The position numbers and the translations under genes were made by a program. From assembly GCA_035503915.1 (NCBI GenBank), contig DATJSU010000029.1, positions 101,733 to 165,732 of the forward strand: DNA of 64,000 nt, in the 5' to 3' direction. Positions 1 to 8,066 of this stretch are shown here, piece after piece. The notes beneath the pieces were generated by a model, which made no database searches, had not been told where the DNA came from, and saw only the letters and a list, made by a program, of their open reading frames with translations. Source of the stretch: DATJMJ01 sp035503915 (lineage in GTDB: Bacteria > Actinomycetota > Acidimicrobiia > Acidimicrobiales > Palsa-688). Positions within the stretch are counted from its first letter, which is position 1. Each line of letters begins with the position of its first letter.

Positions 1-60
1 GCCGACTACCGCCGCCCCGCCAACGACCTCGCCGCCGACTACCGCCGCCCCGCCGACGAC
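1..60 (+). repeat. 33-bp direct repeat in the Pro/Thr linker
   Basis: Positions 1-27 and 34-60 are identical except for one base (A/G at 22 versus 55), a 33-bp period. It codes for repeated Pro-Thr-Thr-Ala-Ala units of the wall-spanning linker. The array probably continues left of the window. Confidence 0.8.
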
Positions 61-337
61 CGTGCCACCAACCACGGACGCGGGTGCGCACCCGCCGCCG
101 TTGGGAGGCGTCTGGCTCGAGCTGCGAGAGTGCGAGTCGGGGGACGACTATGCGGAAGACACGGGGAACGGCTACTACGGCGCCTACCAGTTCTCCGAGC
201 CGACATGGGCTGCGCTCGGCTACCCGGGACGGCCCGACCTGGAGCCATACTGGCTGCAGGACCAAGCTGCCCAACGATTGGAGGCGGCGGGTGGTTGGGG
301 CCAGTGGCCAGCCTGCAGCGCCGCGCTGGGCCTTTGA
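2..337 (+). CDS. RPF/transglycosylase-like wall hydrolase, 5' truncated by window edge
   Basis: The open frame runs in from the left edge, so only the last 111 residues are seen; an internal GTG at 62 is unlikely to be the true start. Residues 1-30 are a Pro/Thr/Ala linker of 11-residue repeats. Residues 37-110 match the resuscitation-promoting-factor transglycosylase fold: RECESG with the likely catalytic Glu45, GNGYYGAYQF, and the closing GWGQWPACS. Cys44 and Cys105 can form the family's conserved disulfide. The family cleaves peptidoglycan outside the membrane. Such domains also occur in conjugation loci, and a VirD4-like gene lies 3 kb away. Confidence 0.85.
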   Translation, partial: PTTAAPPTTSPPTTAAPPTTVPPTTDAGAHPPPLGGVWLELRECESGDDYAEDTGNGYYGAYQFSEPTWAALGYPGRPDLEPYWLQDQAAQRLEAAGGWGQWPACSAALGL

Positions 338-339
338 GC

Positions 340-354
340 AGGGCTCTGAGCCCT
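340..354 (+). terminator. Short hairpin after the RPF-type gene
   Basis: AGGGCTCTGAGCCCT is a perfect inverted repeat three bases after the stop codon, followed by TTGG rather than a T-run. It may be a weak terminator. The rest of 338-483 shows nothing recognisable. Confidence 0.35.
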
Positions 355-483
355 TTGGCTCTCTAGTCTCGGCTTAGTTCTTAACAGGTCTGTCTTCCCG
401 GTCCATCCCTATCGGTCACTCCAGCCCGGCGCCCCTCTCCCGGCGTTCAAGGCCCCCCTTTCCTGGGTAGGTGTTGTATTGAG

Positions 484-1185
484 ATGCAACCTCCCGGCCG
501 GACGACGGGTGCGGCGCAAACGTGGGAGAAGCCCGACGAGGCGCAGGCCGCGCCGGTACTCCACTGGTGCGTTATCGCGTTAGCTGCTTGCTGCATCATT
601 TACGGCGCCGTGATGCTGGCAATGGGCCCGGTACTACCGGCCACGGGCGCCATGGGCGCAGGCGCCGCTTTGGCGATCACTTGGGGACGACCTCCTCATC
701 GGCGTTGCCCTCCCCCCCGGCAGGCAAACGCCTCCCTCGATGCTCCCCAGGCCGCAGCGACGCCTCTCCAAGGCAACACCTCCGTCACGAACGGCAACAG
801 ATCCCCAGCCGCCGCGCCGTGGAGCAGCGATGCAGGCAGAGCTAGGCCGAAGCCGGGGGACCCGGACCTTTACCTCGACTTGGGCTCGGTAGAGGTGCAC
901 GCTGTTTATGTCCTCGGAGCGGAGCTGTTCACCCACCTTCGTGGCGGTAGCGGTGAGCGCCGCGACCCCGCGACAGGCGACCGGCGCTACATCCAAACAA
1001 GCGACGTCTCGCTCACGTGGCGCTGCCCCGGTAAGCGCGCTGCCGCCCGGCTGGCAGAGCAGCTGAACATGTGGGAAGCCGGGCATACGCCTCTCCGCTT
1101 GCTGGCGCCCTACGGCCGCTCTGCCCTCCTCATGGAAAACGACGACAACTGGCTCCTGCTACCCGAACTGCGCCTCACGACTTGA
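484..1185 (+). CDS. Unknown protein with two N-terminal membrane segments
   Basis: I do not recognise this 233-residue protein. It starts at ATG 484. Residues about 26-48 and 49-66 are hydrophobic and probably cross or enter the membrane. Residues 67-120 are a Pro/Ala/Arg-rich low-complexity linker. Residues 124-233 look like a small alpha/beta domain rich in Leu, Tyr and Trp, ending in ENDDNWLLLPELRLTT. An anchored cytoplasmic domain is likely. It sits between an RPF-type hydrolase and a VirD4-like module, so a role in a secretion or conjugation apparatus is possible, but nothing in the sequence proves it. Confidence 0.6.
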   Translation: MQPPGRTTGAAQTWEKPDEAQAAPVLHWCVIALAACCIIYGAVMLAMGPVLPATGAMGAGAALAITWGRPPHRRCPPPRQANASLDAPQAAATPLQGNTSVTNGNRSPAAAPWSSDAGRARPKPGDPDLYLDLGSVEVHAVYVLGAELFTHLRGGSGERRDPATGDRRYIQTSDVSLTWRCPGKRAAARLAEQLNMWEAGHTPLRLLAPYGRSALLMENDDNWLLLPELRLTT

Positions 1186-1189
1186 CCGC

Positions 1190-1219
1190 CACTTAGCTAT
1201 CTGACTAGATAGCTAAGTG
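1190..1219. promoter_or_regulatory. Perfect 13-bp palindrome, probable ArsR autorepressor operator
   Basis: CACTTAGCTATCT (1190-1202) is exactly mirrored at 1207-1219 with a GACT spacer. The right arm ends with the GTG start codon of the ArsR gene. AT-rich 12-2-12-type palindromes are typical ArsR/SmtB operators. Its position over the start and the presumed -10 region (TAGATA at 1206-1211) implies that repressor binding blocks transcription of its own gene. Confidence 0.7.
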
Positions 1220-1675
1220 GCTGCTGACAAAGATGAAGAGGCTGTCGAGGCTGTCTTCAAGGCCCTCGCCGACCCCACAAGGCGCCAGATCCTCAAGTTG
1301 CTCCGCAACGGGGAAGTACCTGCCGGCGAGATCGCCGGGTCTTTCCCGATCTCCGGGCCCTCCGTGTCGAGGCACCTGGCGCTCCTAAAGAGCGCTGGCC
1401 TTATCGGGGAACGGCGCCAAGCGAACCGGATCCTCTACTCGCTCGAGCCAAGCCGGCTCACATCGGCCGTCGCCCCGTGGCTGTTGTCGGTTTGCCCAGA
1501 AGTTCTTGCCTTGGTTGGAGGAAAGAGAAAAAAGAAAGAGAAAGCCTCGCAAAAGGCCCCCGCCAAAGAGAAACGACGCGGGAGTGGCTCGCCCGTTCAA
1601 CTAAAGGGAGCGAGCGGCGGGCACTCGCGTCCCGAGACCGACAAAGCCCTCCCAGTCACCCAAGCAAACAACTGA
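1217..1675 (+). CDS. ArsR/SdpR-type winged-helix repressor
   Basis: This 152-residue protein starts at the GTG inside the palindrome. Residues 8-82 are a clear ArsR-family winged helix: FKALADPTRRQILKLL, the recognition-helix region ISGPSVSRHLALLKSAGL, and the wing ERRQANRILYSLE. No CxC or DxH metal site is seen, so it is more like the SdpR/autorepressor branch than a metal sensor. The tail (about 100-152) is Lys/Arg-rich and A-rich at the DNA level. Its last 79 bp overlap the 3' end of the convergent mycothiol enzyme gene. The regulated target, apart from itself, is unknown. Confidence 0.85.
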   Translation: MAADKDEEAVEAVFKALADPTRRQILKLLRNGEVPAGEIAGSFPISGPSVSRHLALLKSAGLIGERRQANRILYSLEPSRLTSAVAPWLLSVCPEVLALVGGKRKKKEKASQKAPAKEKRRGSGSPVQLKGASGGHSRPETDKALPVTQANN

Positions 1676-2295
1676 GCCGTCGTACCGGCGATCTCAACCG
1701 CCTCCCCGCTGCCCGCCACCCAGTGCTGGTCGGCGTCTGTGGCGGCGAGGTAAACGGCAATGCCAGGGGGCAACCGTCGCGGGAGCTTCAGCATCGCGCG
1801 GTCCATCTCTTCGACGACCCATTCAAAGGGCCAGTCCTCGGGCGAATAGGCACACCCGAGGTCGACATGGTGGACCTCGACCTCGCGGAGACGGCTTATG
1901 ACTCGGCCCGGCCCGATCTTGACTTGCCCGCCCAGACCGTTACAGGCGGCGTCCCAAACCGTCTCAGGTGCACTGGCCAAGGCCGCAGCGGCAGCCATGC
2001 TCGCTTCACGCAAACGCTTCTCGAGCTCAACAACTGGCCGTCCCCTGCCAGCCTCGATGGCAGCATTTCGAGCCGCCTCCCCACCGGGGTAGACCTCCCC
2101 GATCTGGCCCCTCTGGGCTGCTTCAACGACCCGGAGAAGGGCTTCTGCATTGGCCGCAAGGTGCGTCAGGACCATCGCGCGGTCCCATCCTGGCAAGAGG
2201 CTCGGCTGCGAGACGGCAACGTCGTCCAGCCCCGAGACCGTGGCAAGCAGCTTTGCGGTGGCCGCGTCGACCCGTGAAAGATAGGGGTTCTTCAT
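1597..2295 (-). CDS. Mycothiol-dependent maleylpyruvate-isomerase family protein
   Basis: The 232-residue product has the MDMPI four-helix metal-binding domain: PGWDRAMVLTHLAANAEAL near residues 36-53 and RLREVEVHHVDLG near 135-147. His45 with Glu138 and His142 fit the family metal triad. Family members use mycothiol for isomerisation or thiol transfer; the substrate here cannot be told. The presence of mshD elsewhere in the window fits. Its 3' end overlaps the convergent arsR gene by 79 bp. The start is ATG 2295, following a GGGTAACC stretch without a strong Shine-Dalgarno. Confidence 0.85.
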   Translation of the reverse strand: MKNPYLSRVDAATAKLLATVSGLDDVAVSQPSLLPGWDRAMVLTHLAANAEALLRVVEAAQRGQIGEVYPGGEAARNAAIEAGRGRPVVELEKRLREASMAAAAALASAPETVWDAACNGLGGQVKIGPGRVISRLREVEVHHVDLGCAYSPEDWPFEWVVEEMDRAMLKLPRRLPPGIAVYLAATDADQHWVAGSGEAVEIAGTTAQLFAWVTGRALSVSGRECPPLAPFS

Positions 2296-2355
2296 GGTTA
2301 CCCGAGCCAGGGTAGTGCTCCCTGGCGCCGGGTGCGGCCCTTGGCGTCCGCTCCC

Positions 2356-3312
2356 CTAGCTTGCGAATTGCGCTTCGAGGAGGCCAATCGCGGCCTTTAC
2401 GTCAGATGCGACGACGGTGTTGCGGCCGCTTGCTGCGGGCCATGCGGCAAAGCCGAGCCTCTGCACCTCCAACGGCGACCCCCGTGCGGCGGCGCATGCA
2501 AGCTCGAGAGCTTCCTCATCGAAGCCGACATCGCGGTCGGCAGCCGGGACGACGAGAGCCTCCCGGGAGCAGTGGTGGTCGAAGTGCTGAAGGCGGGCCT
2601 GCCATAACGAACCGGCGAAATTGCCTGCACGAGCAAAGCGTTCGGCGAGGGGGAGCCCGGCGCTCATAAGGAAAGCGACTGGGAGCCCGGCGCTTGACAT
2701 CGAGTAGGCGAGGTGCCCAAGGGCCGCCGGGACGCCTTCGACGAGCACGTCCACGTCGTCCAGCACGACAAGTACCCCCCGCCGTTGCTCGGCGGCGCGC
2801 CGTCCCGCCTCCTCCAGTGCCAACTTGAGAAAGGACCATGGTTGGCTCGTCTCGCTTGGCACTGTTCGCAGGCGCGGCCGATCGGCGGCCCAGGTTGCCG
2901 GGACCGCTTCGTGCCGTAGCGGCACCGGCCGCCGGGTGCTCGCCGAGGTCGCTCCAGCCGGCCCCGGTGCCTTAGCCAGGCCACTCATCAACCCCATGCG
3001 ACCCCCTGCTTTTTCGACAGCGACTGCGACCTGAGAAAAGGCAATTTGGCCGGGGCAGCACCTGTGGAAGACTGCCGTCCAACCAAGGCGCTCCTCGACA
3101 AGGCGAGAAATCGAACGCAGGCAAGCTGTTTTACCGAGGGCTGGTTCAGAGGCTACCAGCCTGTGAAAACGGGGGTCCGAAGGCCCATTGACGTAGGCGT
3201 CGAGCGCGCTCTTGGTGAGCGGGGCCCAACCAAGGCCTTCGTCGTCGGGGGGGTCAACGAAATGGGGCGGTTCTATGCCGCGAAATGGCCTGTAGGGAGG
3301 GCAGTTCGTCAA
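2356..3312 (-). CDS. AAA/STAND-like ATPase of unknown role next to VirD4-like gene
   Basis: This 318-residue protein starts at a TTG that overlaps the VirD4 stop (TTGA), so the two are probably translationally coupled. GKT at residues 60-62 is a Walker A core, but the first P-loop glycine is replaced (SEPALGKT). A strong Walker B with LDDVD lies at 184-188. The C-terminal third is helical, resembling AAA/Cdc6-type lid domains. The middle (about 110-160) is low in complexity. It probably uses ATP to help the neighbouring coupling-protein-like ATPase or to bind DNA; this is inferred from context. Confidence 0.65.
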   Translation of the reverse strand: MTNCPPYRPFRGIEPPHFVDPPDDEGLGWAPLTKSALDAYVNGPSDPRFHRLVASEPALGKTACLRSISRLVEERLGWTAVFHRCCPGQIAFSQVAVAVEKAGGRMGLMSGLAKAPGPAGATSASTRRPVPLRHEAVPATWAADRPRLRTVPSETSQPWSFLKLALEEAGRRAAEQRRGVLVVLDDVDVLVEGVPAALGHLAYSMSSAGLPVAFLMSAGLPLAERFARAGNFAGSLWQARLQHFDHHCSREALVVPAADRDVGFDEEALELACAAARGSPLEVQRLGFAAWPAASGRNTVVASDVKAAIGLLEAQFAS

Positions 3313-5057
3313 CTTTGCCTGCTTTCTATTGCATGATCAAGGTAGTTGTCTCGTTGCTGGCCGCCATCGTGTGCAAGCCGGGCGGCGTCGTTTGCCAGCC
3401 TCGTAGCCGATTCTTCCTCGCGCACGGATGGCCACGAACGGTCTTCCGAGAGCAGGGGCAGGCGCGAGAGCACCGGCGGGAGCCGTCCCCAGAGCACGAG
3501 CGCCAGCCCCGCTGGGAGGGTCCTGATCTGGTCGGCCCGAAGGACCGGTTCATCCTCCCAACTGACCGTACGGGAGCTCTCGAGCCGACCGGGTGCAGGG
3601 TTTGCGCGGTTCGTCGAGACGCGCCGCACTCGCCGCCTACCGCATAACTTTTCGAGATCTGAGAGGTCACCCGCTGAAGTGAGGCCTCCGAGAACGGCCG
3701 TTATCGACGTAGCGTTGCCCATCGTCTCGGCTTTTTGCGGTCCCCAGCGACTGACAGCTTGCGAGAACGATTGCATTGCGTACACGATGGCGATCCCTCT
3801 CCCTCTCCCATCTGCCAAAAGCTCGGGTAGGGCAGGGATAGGGGCGATGCTCGGCGCTTCGTCGAGCAGGCCGAGCAACGGAGGATCCAAGCGCCGGGCG
3901 GGCATTTGGGCTGCGAGGCGTTCGGCGCAGTCAAAGACTTCGTCCGCGAGAGCAGTCACCAAGGGCGCCACCGCCCCCAGCCGCGACCCCTTGCCGAGCA
4001 GGTACAGGGTCCCGTTCGAGAGCAGCAACTGCTCGATATCGAGCTCCTCGCCGGGCGCCGGTGAGCAGTCTCGCGCCACGGCTTCGTGGGAAAAGCATGC
4101 CAAGGACCGTCCGAGGTAGCGCAGCACGCCCGAGGTGGTCTCGGCCGCCCCGCTCGTGTGCAGTTCGACCAGCTCCGCCCAACCCGGAGCGGCACACGGC
4201 GACGATGACAGCACCTCAACCGGAGAAAGGTCTTCTGGCCTGCGCGACCAAGCAATGACCGTGCGGATGTCGAGGCCTGCGATCGCAGCCGCGTGCAGGT
4301 AAGCCTTTAGCAGGTCGCGTGCGGAGTCACGGAAAAAGGCGCCGTTCTGCAGGTCTGTACCGTCGCCGATCGCTGCCACGAGCGCCGCCGCGCGCCTCTC
4401 GGCGACCTCGCTTCGCTCGCACCCATTGACGGGAGACCACCTCGCGCGGGGGGCGGCGGGTACCAGCCGGTCCGGGTCGAGCGCGAACACCGGGCCGCTC
4501 GCGCCGCGAACCATGGCCGTAAGTTCGTAGAGATCTGGCTTTGTCGACGTCGCCAACGCGGCACCCGGGTGCTGGCGGAGGATGGGAGCGAGCGCGCGGA
4601 ACGTCTTGCCTTCGCCCGGGGGAGCAACGAGCCGGAGCGAGCATTCCCAATTGGGCCAGAGCTCGACTCTGCTCGGGTGCGACCTGCCCAGTGGGTAGCC
4701 TATGTCGGAAGGTTTCAGCCGGTGCCGCCGAAGCGTGATCGAGGGCCGGGTGCGCGCGGCGCGCTTGCGCGCCGCTGCTACCGAAGCTTCAGCCACAAGT
4801 TGGTGGCGTGTGGCAAAGCCATGCCGGTTGCGGTGGTCGGGGAGCGGGTGGGCGCGAAGAGCCAATGGGAGGCGGGCAACAACCCCTGCCCGCTTCCTTG
4901 GGAGAGCAACGTTGCCCCGGCGCCGGCGAGCCCTACGCCAGCGCTGGGGGCCCAGAGCACCCTCTTGCCGCCGGCTCAAGAGGAGGCAGGACAAGCCGAG
5001 GGCTCCCAGGACCACCACGACCAGTCCTGGCCACCCGGCACTTGCGCCGACGCTCAT
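3309..5057 (-). CDS. VirD4/TraG-like coupling ATPase
   Basis: The frame is open back to 5333, but ATG 5057 is chosen because it makes an ATGA overlap with the upstream gene and is followed at once by a membrane anchor (residues 9-27). The 582-residue product has Walker A APPGEGKT (GKT at 150-152). Its Walker B LLDEAPSIAPIPALPELL (DE at 399-400) leads into a TraM-recognition-like segment with GRGIAIVYAMQSFSQ. These are hallmarks of type IV secretion coupling proteins that pump DNA or proteins. No relaxase, VirB4 or VirB6 is in the window, so the rest of the apparatus lies to the left or is missing. Confidence 0.85.
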   Translation of the reverse strand: MSVGASAGWPGLVVVVLGALGLSCLLLSRRQEGALGPQRWRRARRRRGNVALPRKRAGVVARLPLALRAHPLPDHRNRHGFATRHQLVAEASVAAARKRAARTRPSITLRRHRLKPSDIGYPLGRSHPSRVELWPNWECSLRLVAPPGEGKTFRALAPILRQHPGAALATSTKPDLYELTAMVRGASGPVFALDPDRLVPAAPRARWSPVNGCERSEVAERRAAALVAAIGDGTDLQNGAFFRDSARDLLKAYLHAAAIAGLDIRTVIAWSRRPEDLSPVEVLSSSPCAAPGWAELVELHTSGAAETTSGVLRYLGRSLACFSHEAVARDCSPAPGEELDIEQLLLSNGTLYLLGKGSRLGAVAPLVTALADEVFDCAERLAAQMPARRLDPPLLGLLDEAPSIAPIPALPELLADGRGRGIAIVYAMQSFSQAVSRWGPQKAETMGNATSITAVLGGLTSAGDLSDLEKLCGRRRVRRVSTNRANPAPGRLESSRTVSWEDEPVLRADQIRTLPAGLALVLWGRLPPVLSRLPLLSEDRSWPSVREEESATRLANDAARLAHDGGQQRDNYLDHAIESRQS

Positions 5058-5923
5058 GCGGCGGGCCTCTTGGTCAAGGTCCGGCGGCCGGCCGCAGCGC
5101 CGTCTCCTCCCGAGCGGCAGGACGGATGACCCTTGCTTGTTCGTGAGGCCGGGGACAACAAAGACCGTTCCGCCGTCGACAGGGCGTAGTAAATGGCCCC
5201 GGGGGGGATCCCAACGCTGCGCGCCACCTCGCTGGCCGGTAGCCCCTTGACCCGCGTCGCGTATAGGAGCCGCGCCTGCGCCGCACCGAGACGGCCCTCG
5301 CGTACAGCTTCCACAAGCGCGGCCGCGAGCCATTCCGCATCAGTAAGAGCGCTCGAGAGATCTCCCGCGGCGCCCCCCCAGTCGCCCTCGAGGAGGCTCG
5401 CTGTGCGGCACTGGTAACGGTGCTGCGCCTGGCGAGCCGTCCGCAACCGGCGGGCCCCTTCACCCACGATGACGCGGTCCGCGTCCGCTCTGTCCTCGCC
5501 CGCGTGGCGCCTTATGGCCGCAAAGCATTCGGCGACCAAGTCAGCGAGGGTGTCTGCCGGCGTGGGCCAGGTCTCGCCGACGCCGTGGCCGTAGGTGGGC
5601 GTGTGCACGCGTTCGGCTCTTATCCGCGGCAGCAACGCTTGCAGGAGGGTCAAAGCGGCAAAGGGCCGGACCGCCTGGCGCAGGAGAGCAGCCAAAACGG
5701 CGGCACCCTCGGGTGAAGGGCGGTAGCCAGCCCAAGCCACCCGGGAGAGAACTGCTCGAGGGCCTCCCCCGAGCAGGAGCGGTTCCGCCGACTCCCACTG
5801 CGCCGCCTCAGCGATAGCCGTTGGTGCAGTCGCGAGCCTCTCCCATTCGCGCTGGAGGCTGACGAAAATGGCGAGGGCGGGAGTAGCTGGAGAACTTGAC
5901 GGGTTTTCTGCGGGCGCTTGCAT
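5054..5923 (-). CDS. Sigma-70 region-4-like DNA-binding protein
   Basis: The 289-residue protein has a long helical N-terminal part. At 212-256 it has a helix-turn-helix (AAQARLLYATRVKGLPASEVARS followed by a GIPPGAIYYALSTAERSLL helix) of the sigma-70 region 4 type. Regions 2 and 3 of a true sigma factor are not evident. It is the first gene of a coupled trio with the VirD4-like and AAA ATPases, so it may control or assist that module. The 3' end (about 260-289) is basic. The start ATG 5923 lacks an obvious ribosome site. Confidence 0.65.
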   Translation of the reverse strand: MQAPAENPSSSPATPALAIFVSLQREWERLATAPTAIAEAAQWESAEPLLLGGGPRAVLSRVAWAGYRPSPEGAAVLAALLRQAVRPFAALTLLQALLPRIRAERVHTPTYGHGVGETWPTPADTLADLVAECFAAIRRHAGEDRADADRVIVGEGARRLRTARQAQHRYQCRTASLLEGDWGGAAGDLSSALTDAEWLAAALVEAVREGRLGAAQARLLYATRVKGLPASEVARSVGIPPGAIYYALSTAERSLLSPASRTSKGHPSCRSGGDGAAAGRRTLTKRPAA

Positions 5924-5946
5924 GCGCCAGAGGATGGCAAGCTAGG

Positions 5947-5998
5947 TTCCCCCGCCCCTTCCCCGCTGGTTTCCCCCTGGGGAGCGGGGCCGGGGGAA
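5947..5998 (-). terminator. Large GC-rich hairpin downstream of trpA
   Basis: The C-rich arm 5947-5966 can pair with the G-rich arm 5979-5998 in a stem of about 19 bp with small mismatches and a 12-nt loop. It sits between the trpA stop and the next gene on the same strand. No T-run follows, so it may act as an intrinsic terminator without U-tract or as an RNA 3'-end stabiliser. Confidence 0.55.
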
Positions 5999-6019
5999 GT
6001 TCGGGGGGACAAACTGGGG

Positions 6020-6805
6020 CTACAAGACTGCCCTGATCGCGGCGACCCGCTCGCCGACCTCGTCCGGGCTGGCACCATCAAGCGCAGCGCGCATCAACGC
6101 CGAAGCGACGACCACCCCATCGGCGTGCTCGGCGGCGGCGGCAGCCTGAGCCGGGCCGGAAATGCCGAAACCCATCACCACAGGCTTGTCCGTAAGGGCC
6201 TTCAGGCGCTTGGCCAGCTCGGCGGACGAAGGGGCGAGGGCCCCGCGTTCCCCGGTGACGCCCATCAAATTGACCCCGTACACGAAACCTCGCGAGCGCT
6301 CGCATATGCGAACCAGCCGCTCGTCGGGCGTCACCGGGGCTGCGAGGAGAACAGTGGCGACCCCCTGCTCTGCGGCATCAGCCTCCCACTGCGTGGACTC
6401 CTCCAAGGGGAGGTCGGGGACTATCGCCCCGCCGACCCCGGCAGCGGCAAGCTCGCTCGCGAAGCGCTTCGTGCCGGCTCGGAGGACGAGGTTCGCGTAC
6501 GTCATCACCACCAGGGGGACCTGGGCATCGAGGCCCGAGAGAAGCTTGAAAACCGTCACCGGCGTTGTCCCGCGCTCAAGTGCCAGCGCTGAGGCTTCCT
6601 GGATAGTTGGACCGTCCATCATCGGGTCAGAGAACGGGAGCCCCACTTCGACGGCGTCCGCACCCGCAGCCGCCATCGCCTCGAGGACGGCTACCCAATC
6701 GTCCCTGAAACCGCCGGTAACATAAGGCAATAACAACTTGCGCCCGCTGTCGCGCCGGCTGCGCAAGAAGCTCTCCAGCTCTGGACGAGTTACCCGGGCA
6801 GGCAT
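6020..6805 (-). CDS. trpA: Tryptophan synthase alpha chain
   Basis: The 261-residue alpha subunit cleaves indole-3-glycerol phosphate to indole. The catalytic pair is visible: Glu53 in VEVGLPFSD and Asp64 in PMMDGP. The phosphate loop (GISGPAQ) and KPVVMGFGI strand are also present. Length is normal for the family. The ATG follows the trpB TAG directly with zero spacing, so alpha and beta are translated in tandem and form the usual complex. It is the last gene of trpCFBA. Confidence 0.97.
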   Translation of the reverse strand: MPARVTRPELESFLRSRRDSGRKLLLPYVTGGFRDDWVAVLEAMAAAGADAVEVGLPFSDPMMDGPTIQEASALALERGTTPVTVFKLLSGLDAQVPLVVMTYANLVLRAGTKRFASELAAAGVGGAIVPDLPLEESTQWEADAAEQGVATVLLAAPVTPDERLVRICERSRGFVYGVNLMGVTGERGALAPSSAELAKRLKALTDKPVVMGFGISGPAQAAAAAEHADGVVVASALMRAALDGASPDEVGERVAAIRAVL

Positions 6806-7996
6806 CTAACTCTGGCCGCTCAGGGCCCTCATGACATGGTCGGCATCTTTGTCACCCCGCCCAGACATGGTGAGAAGGATGCTCGAGCCGCTTGGGACTT
6901 CGCCAGACTTTGTTGCCCGCACGAGCCAGGCCAAGGCATGCGCCGGCTCGAGGGCGGGGATTATGCCCTCGGTACGGGCGAGCAATTGCAAGGCCTCGAG
7001 GACTTCCTCGTCGGTCGCCGAGAAATATTGCGCCCGCCCCAGCTCAGCGAGGTGCGCGTGCTCTGGGCCGATGCCGGGGTAGTCCAGCCCGGCGGAGATG
7101 GAATGGGCCTCCTCGATCTGGCCGAACTCGTCCTGGAGGAGCAAAGACCTCATACCATGGAGCACTCCTGGCACTCCCCTCGGGCCCATTGCCGCACCTC
7201 CTGCAGCCTCGATGCCGACGAGTTTCGCGCCCGTGCCGGCAAAGCCCGCAAAAGTACCCGCTGCATTGCTTCCCCCACCTACGCAGGCAACCACATAATC
7301 GGGGGCGCCAGCGAGCAATTGCTGGCACTGCTCGCGCGCCTCATCGCCCACGACACGTTGGAACTCACGCACCATCCAAGGGAACGGGTGCGGGCCCATG
7401 ACCGAACCAAGGCAGTAATGCGTCGTGGCCACTGTCGCAACCCAGTCCCGCAGGGCCTCGTTGACGGCATCTTTCAGGGTCCGGCTCCCCGAGCGGACGG
7501 GCCTCACTTCGGCGCCGAGCAAGCGCATACGGAAAACGTTGAGCTCTTGGCGGTCCATGTCGACCTCTCCCATGTACACCGTGCACTCGAGGCTGAAGAG
7601 CGCTGCCGCTGTGGCAGTGGCGACACCGTGCTGGCCCGCGCCCGTCTCGGCGACGAGGCGGGTCTTGCCCATTTGGAGAGTCAATAGGCCTTGGCCGATG
7701 ACGTTATTTATCTTGTGGCTACCGGTGTGGTTAAGGTCCTCACGCTTTAGAAGGAGCCGGACACCAAGGTAGTTGGAGAGGTTGTGGCACTCCGTGAGCG
7801 CGCTGGGGCGGCCGGCATAATCGCGCAGCACCATGTGGTAGCGCTCCCGAAAGTCGCGAGAGCCCCACGCAAGGCGGAAATGGTGCTCAAGCTCTTCGCA
7901 GGCCGGGACGAGTGCTTCTGGGACAAAGCGGCCGCCAAAGCTGCCAAATCGACCACCTGCGGACGGCTCGCCCATCACCTCGTCATGCACCGTCAT
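6806..7996 (-). CDS. trpB: Tryptophan synthase beta chain
   Basis: The 396-residue PLP enzyme condenses indole with serine. The PLP lysine is Lys95 in NHTGSHKINN. The phosphate-cradle GGGSN and the AETGAGQHGVATA segment are canonical, and the KREDLNHTGSHK signature marks the TrpB1 type that pairs with TrpA. It lies 70 bp after trpF and directly abuts trpA. ATG 7996 is the longest plausible start; Met8 is an alternative, and neither has a strong Shine-Dalgarno. Confidence 0.97.
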   Translation of the reverse strand: MTVHDEVMGEPSAGGRFGSFGGRFVPEALVPACEELEHHFRLAWGSRDFRERYHMVLRDYAGRPSALTECHNLSNYLGVRLLLKREDLNHTGSHKINNVIGQGLLTLQMGKTRLVAETGAGQHGVATATAAALFSLECTVYMGEVDMDRQELNVFRMRLLGAEVRPVRSGSRTLKDAVNEALRDWVATVATTHYCLGSVMGPHPFPWMVREFQRVVGDEAREQCQQLLAGAPDYVVACVGGGSNAAGTFAGFAGTGAKLVGIEAAGGAAMGPRGVPGVLHGMRSLLLQDEFGQIEEAHSISAGLDYPGIGPEHAHLAELGRAQYFSATDEEVLEALQLLARTEGIIPALEPAHALAWLVRATKSGEVPSGSSILLTMSGRGDKDADHVMRALSGQS

Positions 7997-8066
7997 GCAT
8001 CGCCGCTCGCAGGCCCGTCACCTTAAGCAAACGGGAGGAAGATGGGACCAGAAAAGGGCCACCCGG

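Noticed and set aside
1510..1580. A-rich stretch as a possible mobile-element scar
   Set aside because: It is in frame within arsR and encodes its Lys-rich tail; no inverted repeats or target duplications flank it.
3346..4119. 257-codon open frame on the plus strand
   Set aside because: It is antisense to the VirD4-like gene, which has clear Walker motifs.
5124..5333. Longer start for the VirD4-like gene
   Set aside because: The upstream frame overlaps the sigma-like gene heavily, is Arg/Gly-rich and non-conserved; ATG 5057 makes an ATGA overlap and precedes the membrane anchor.
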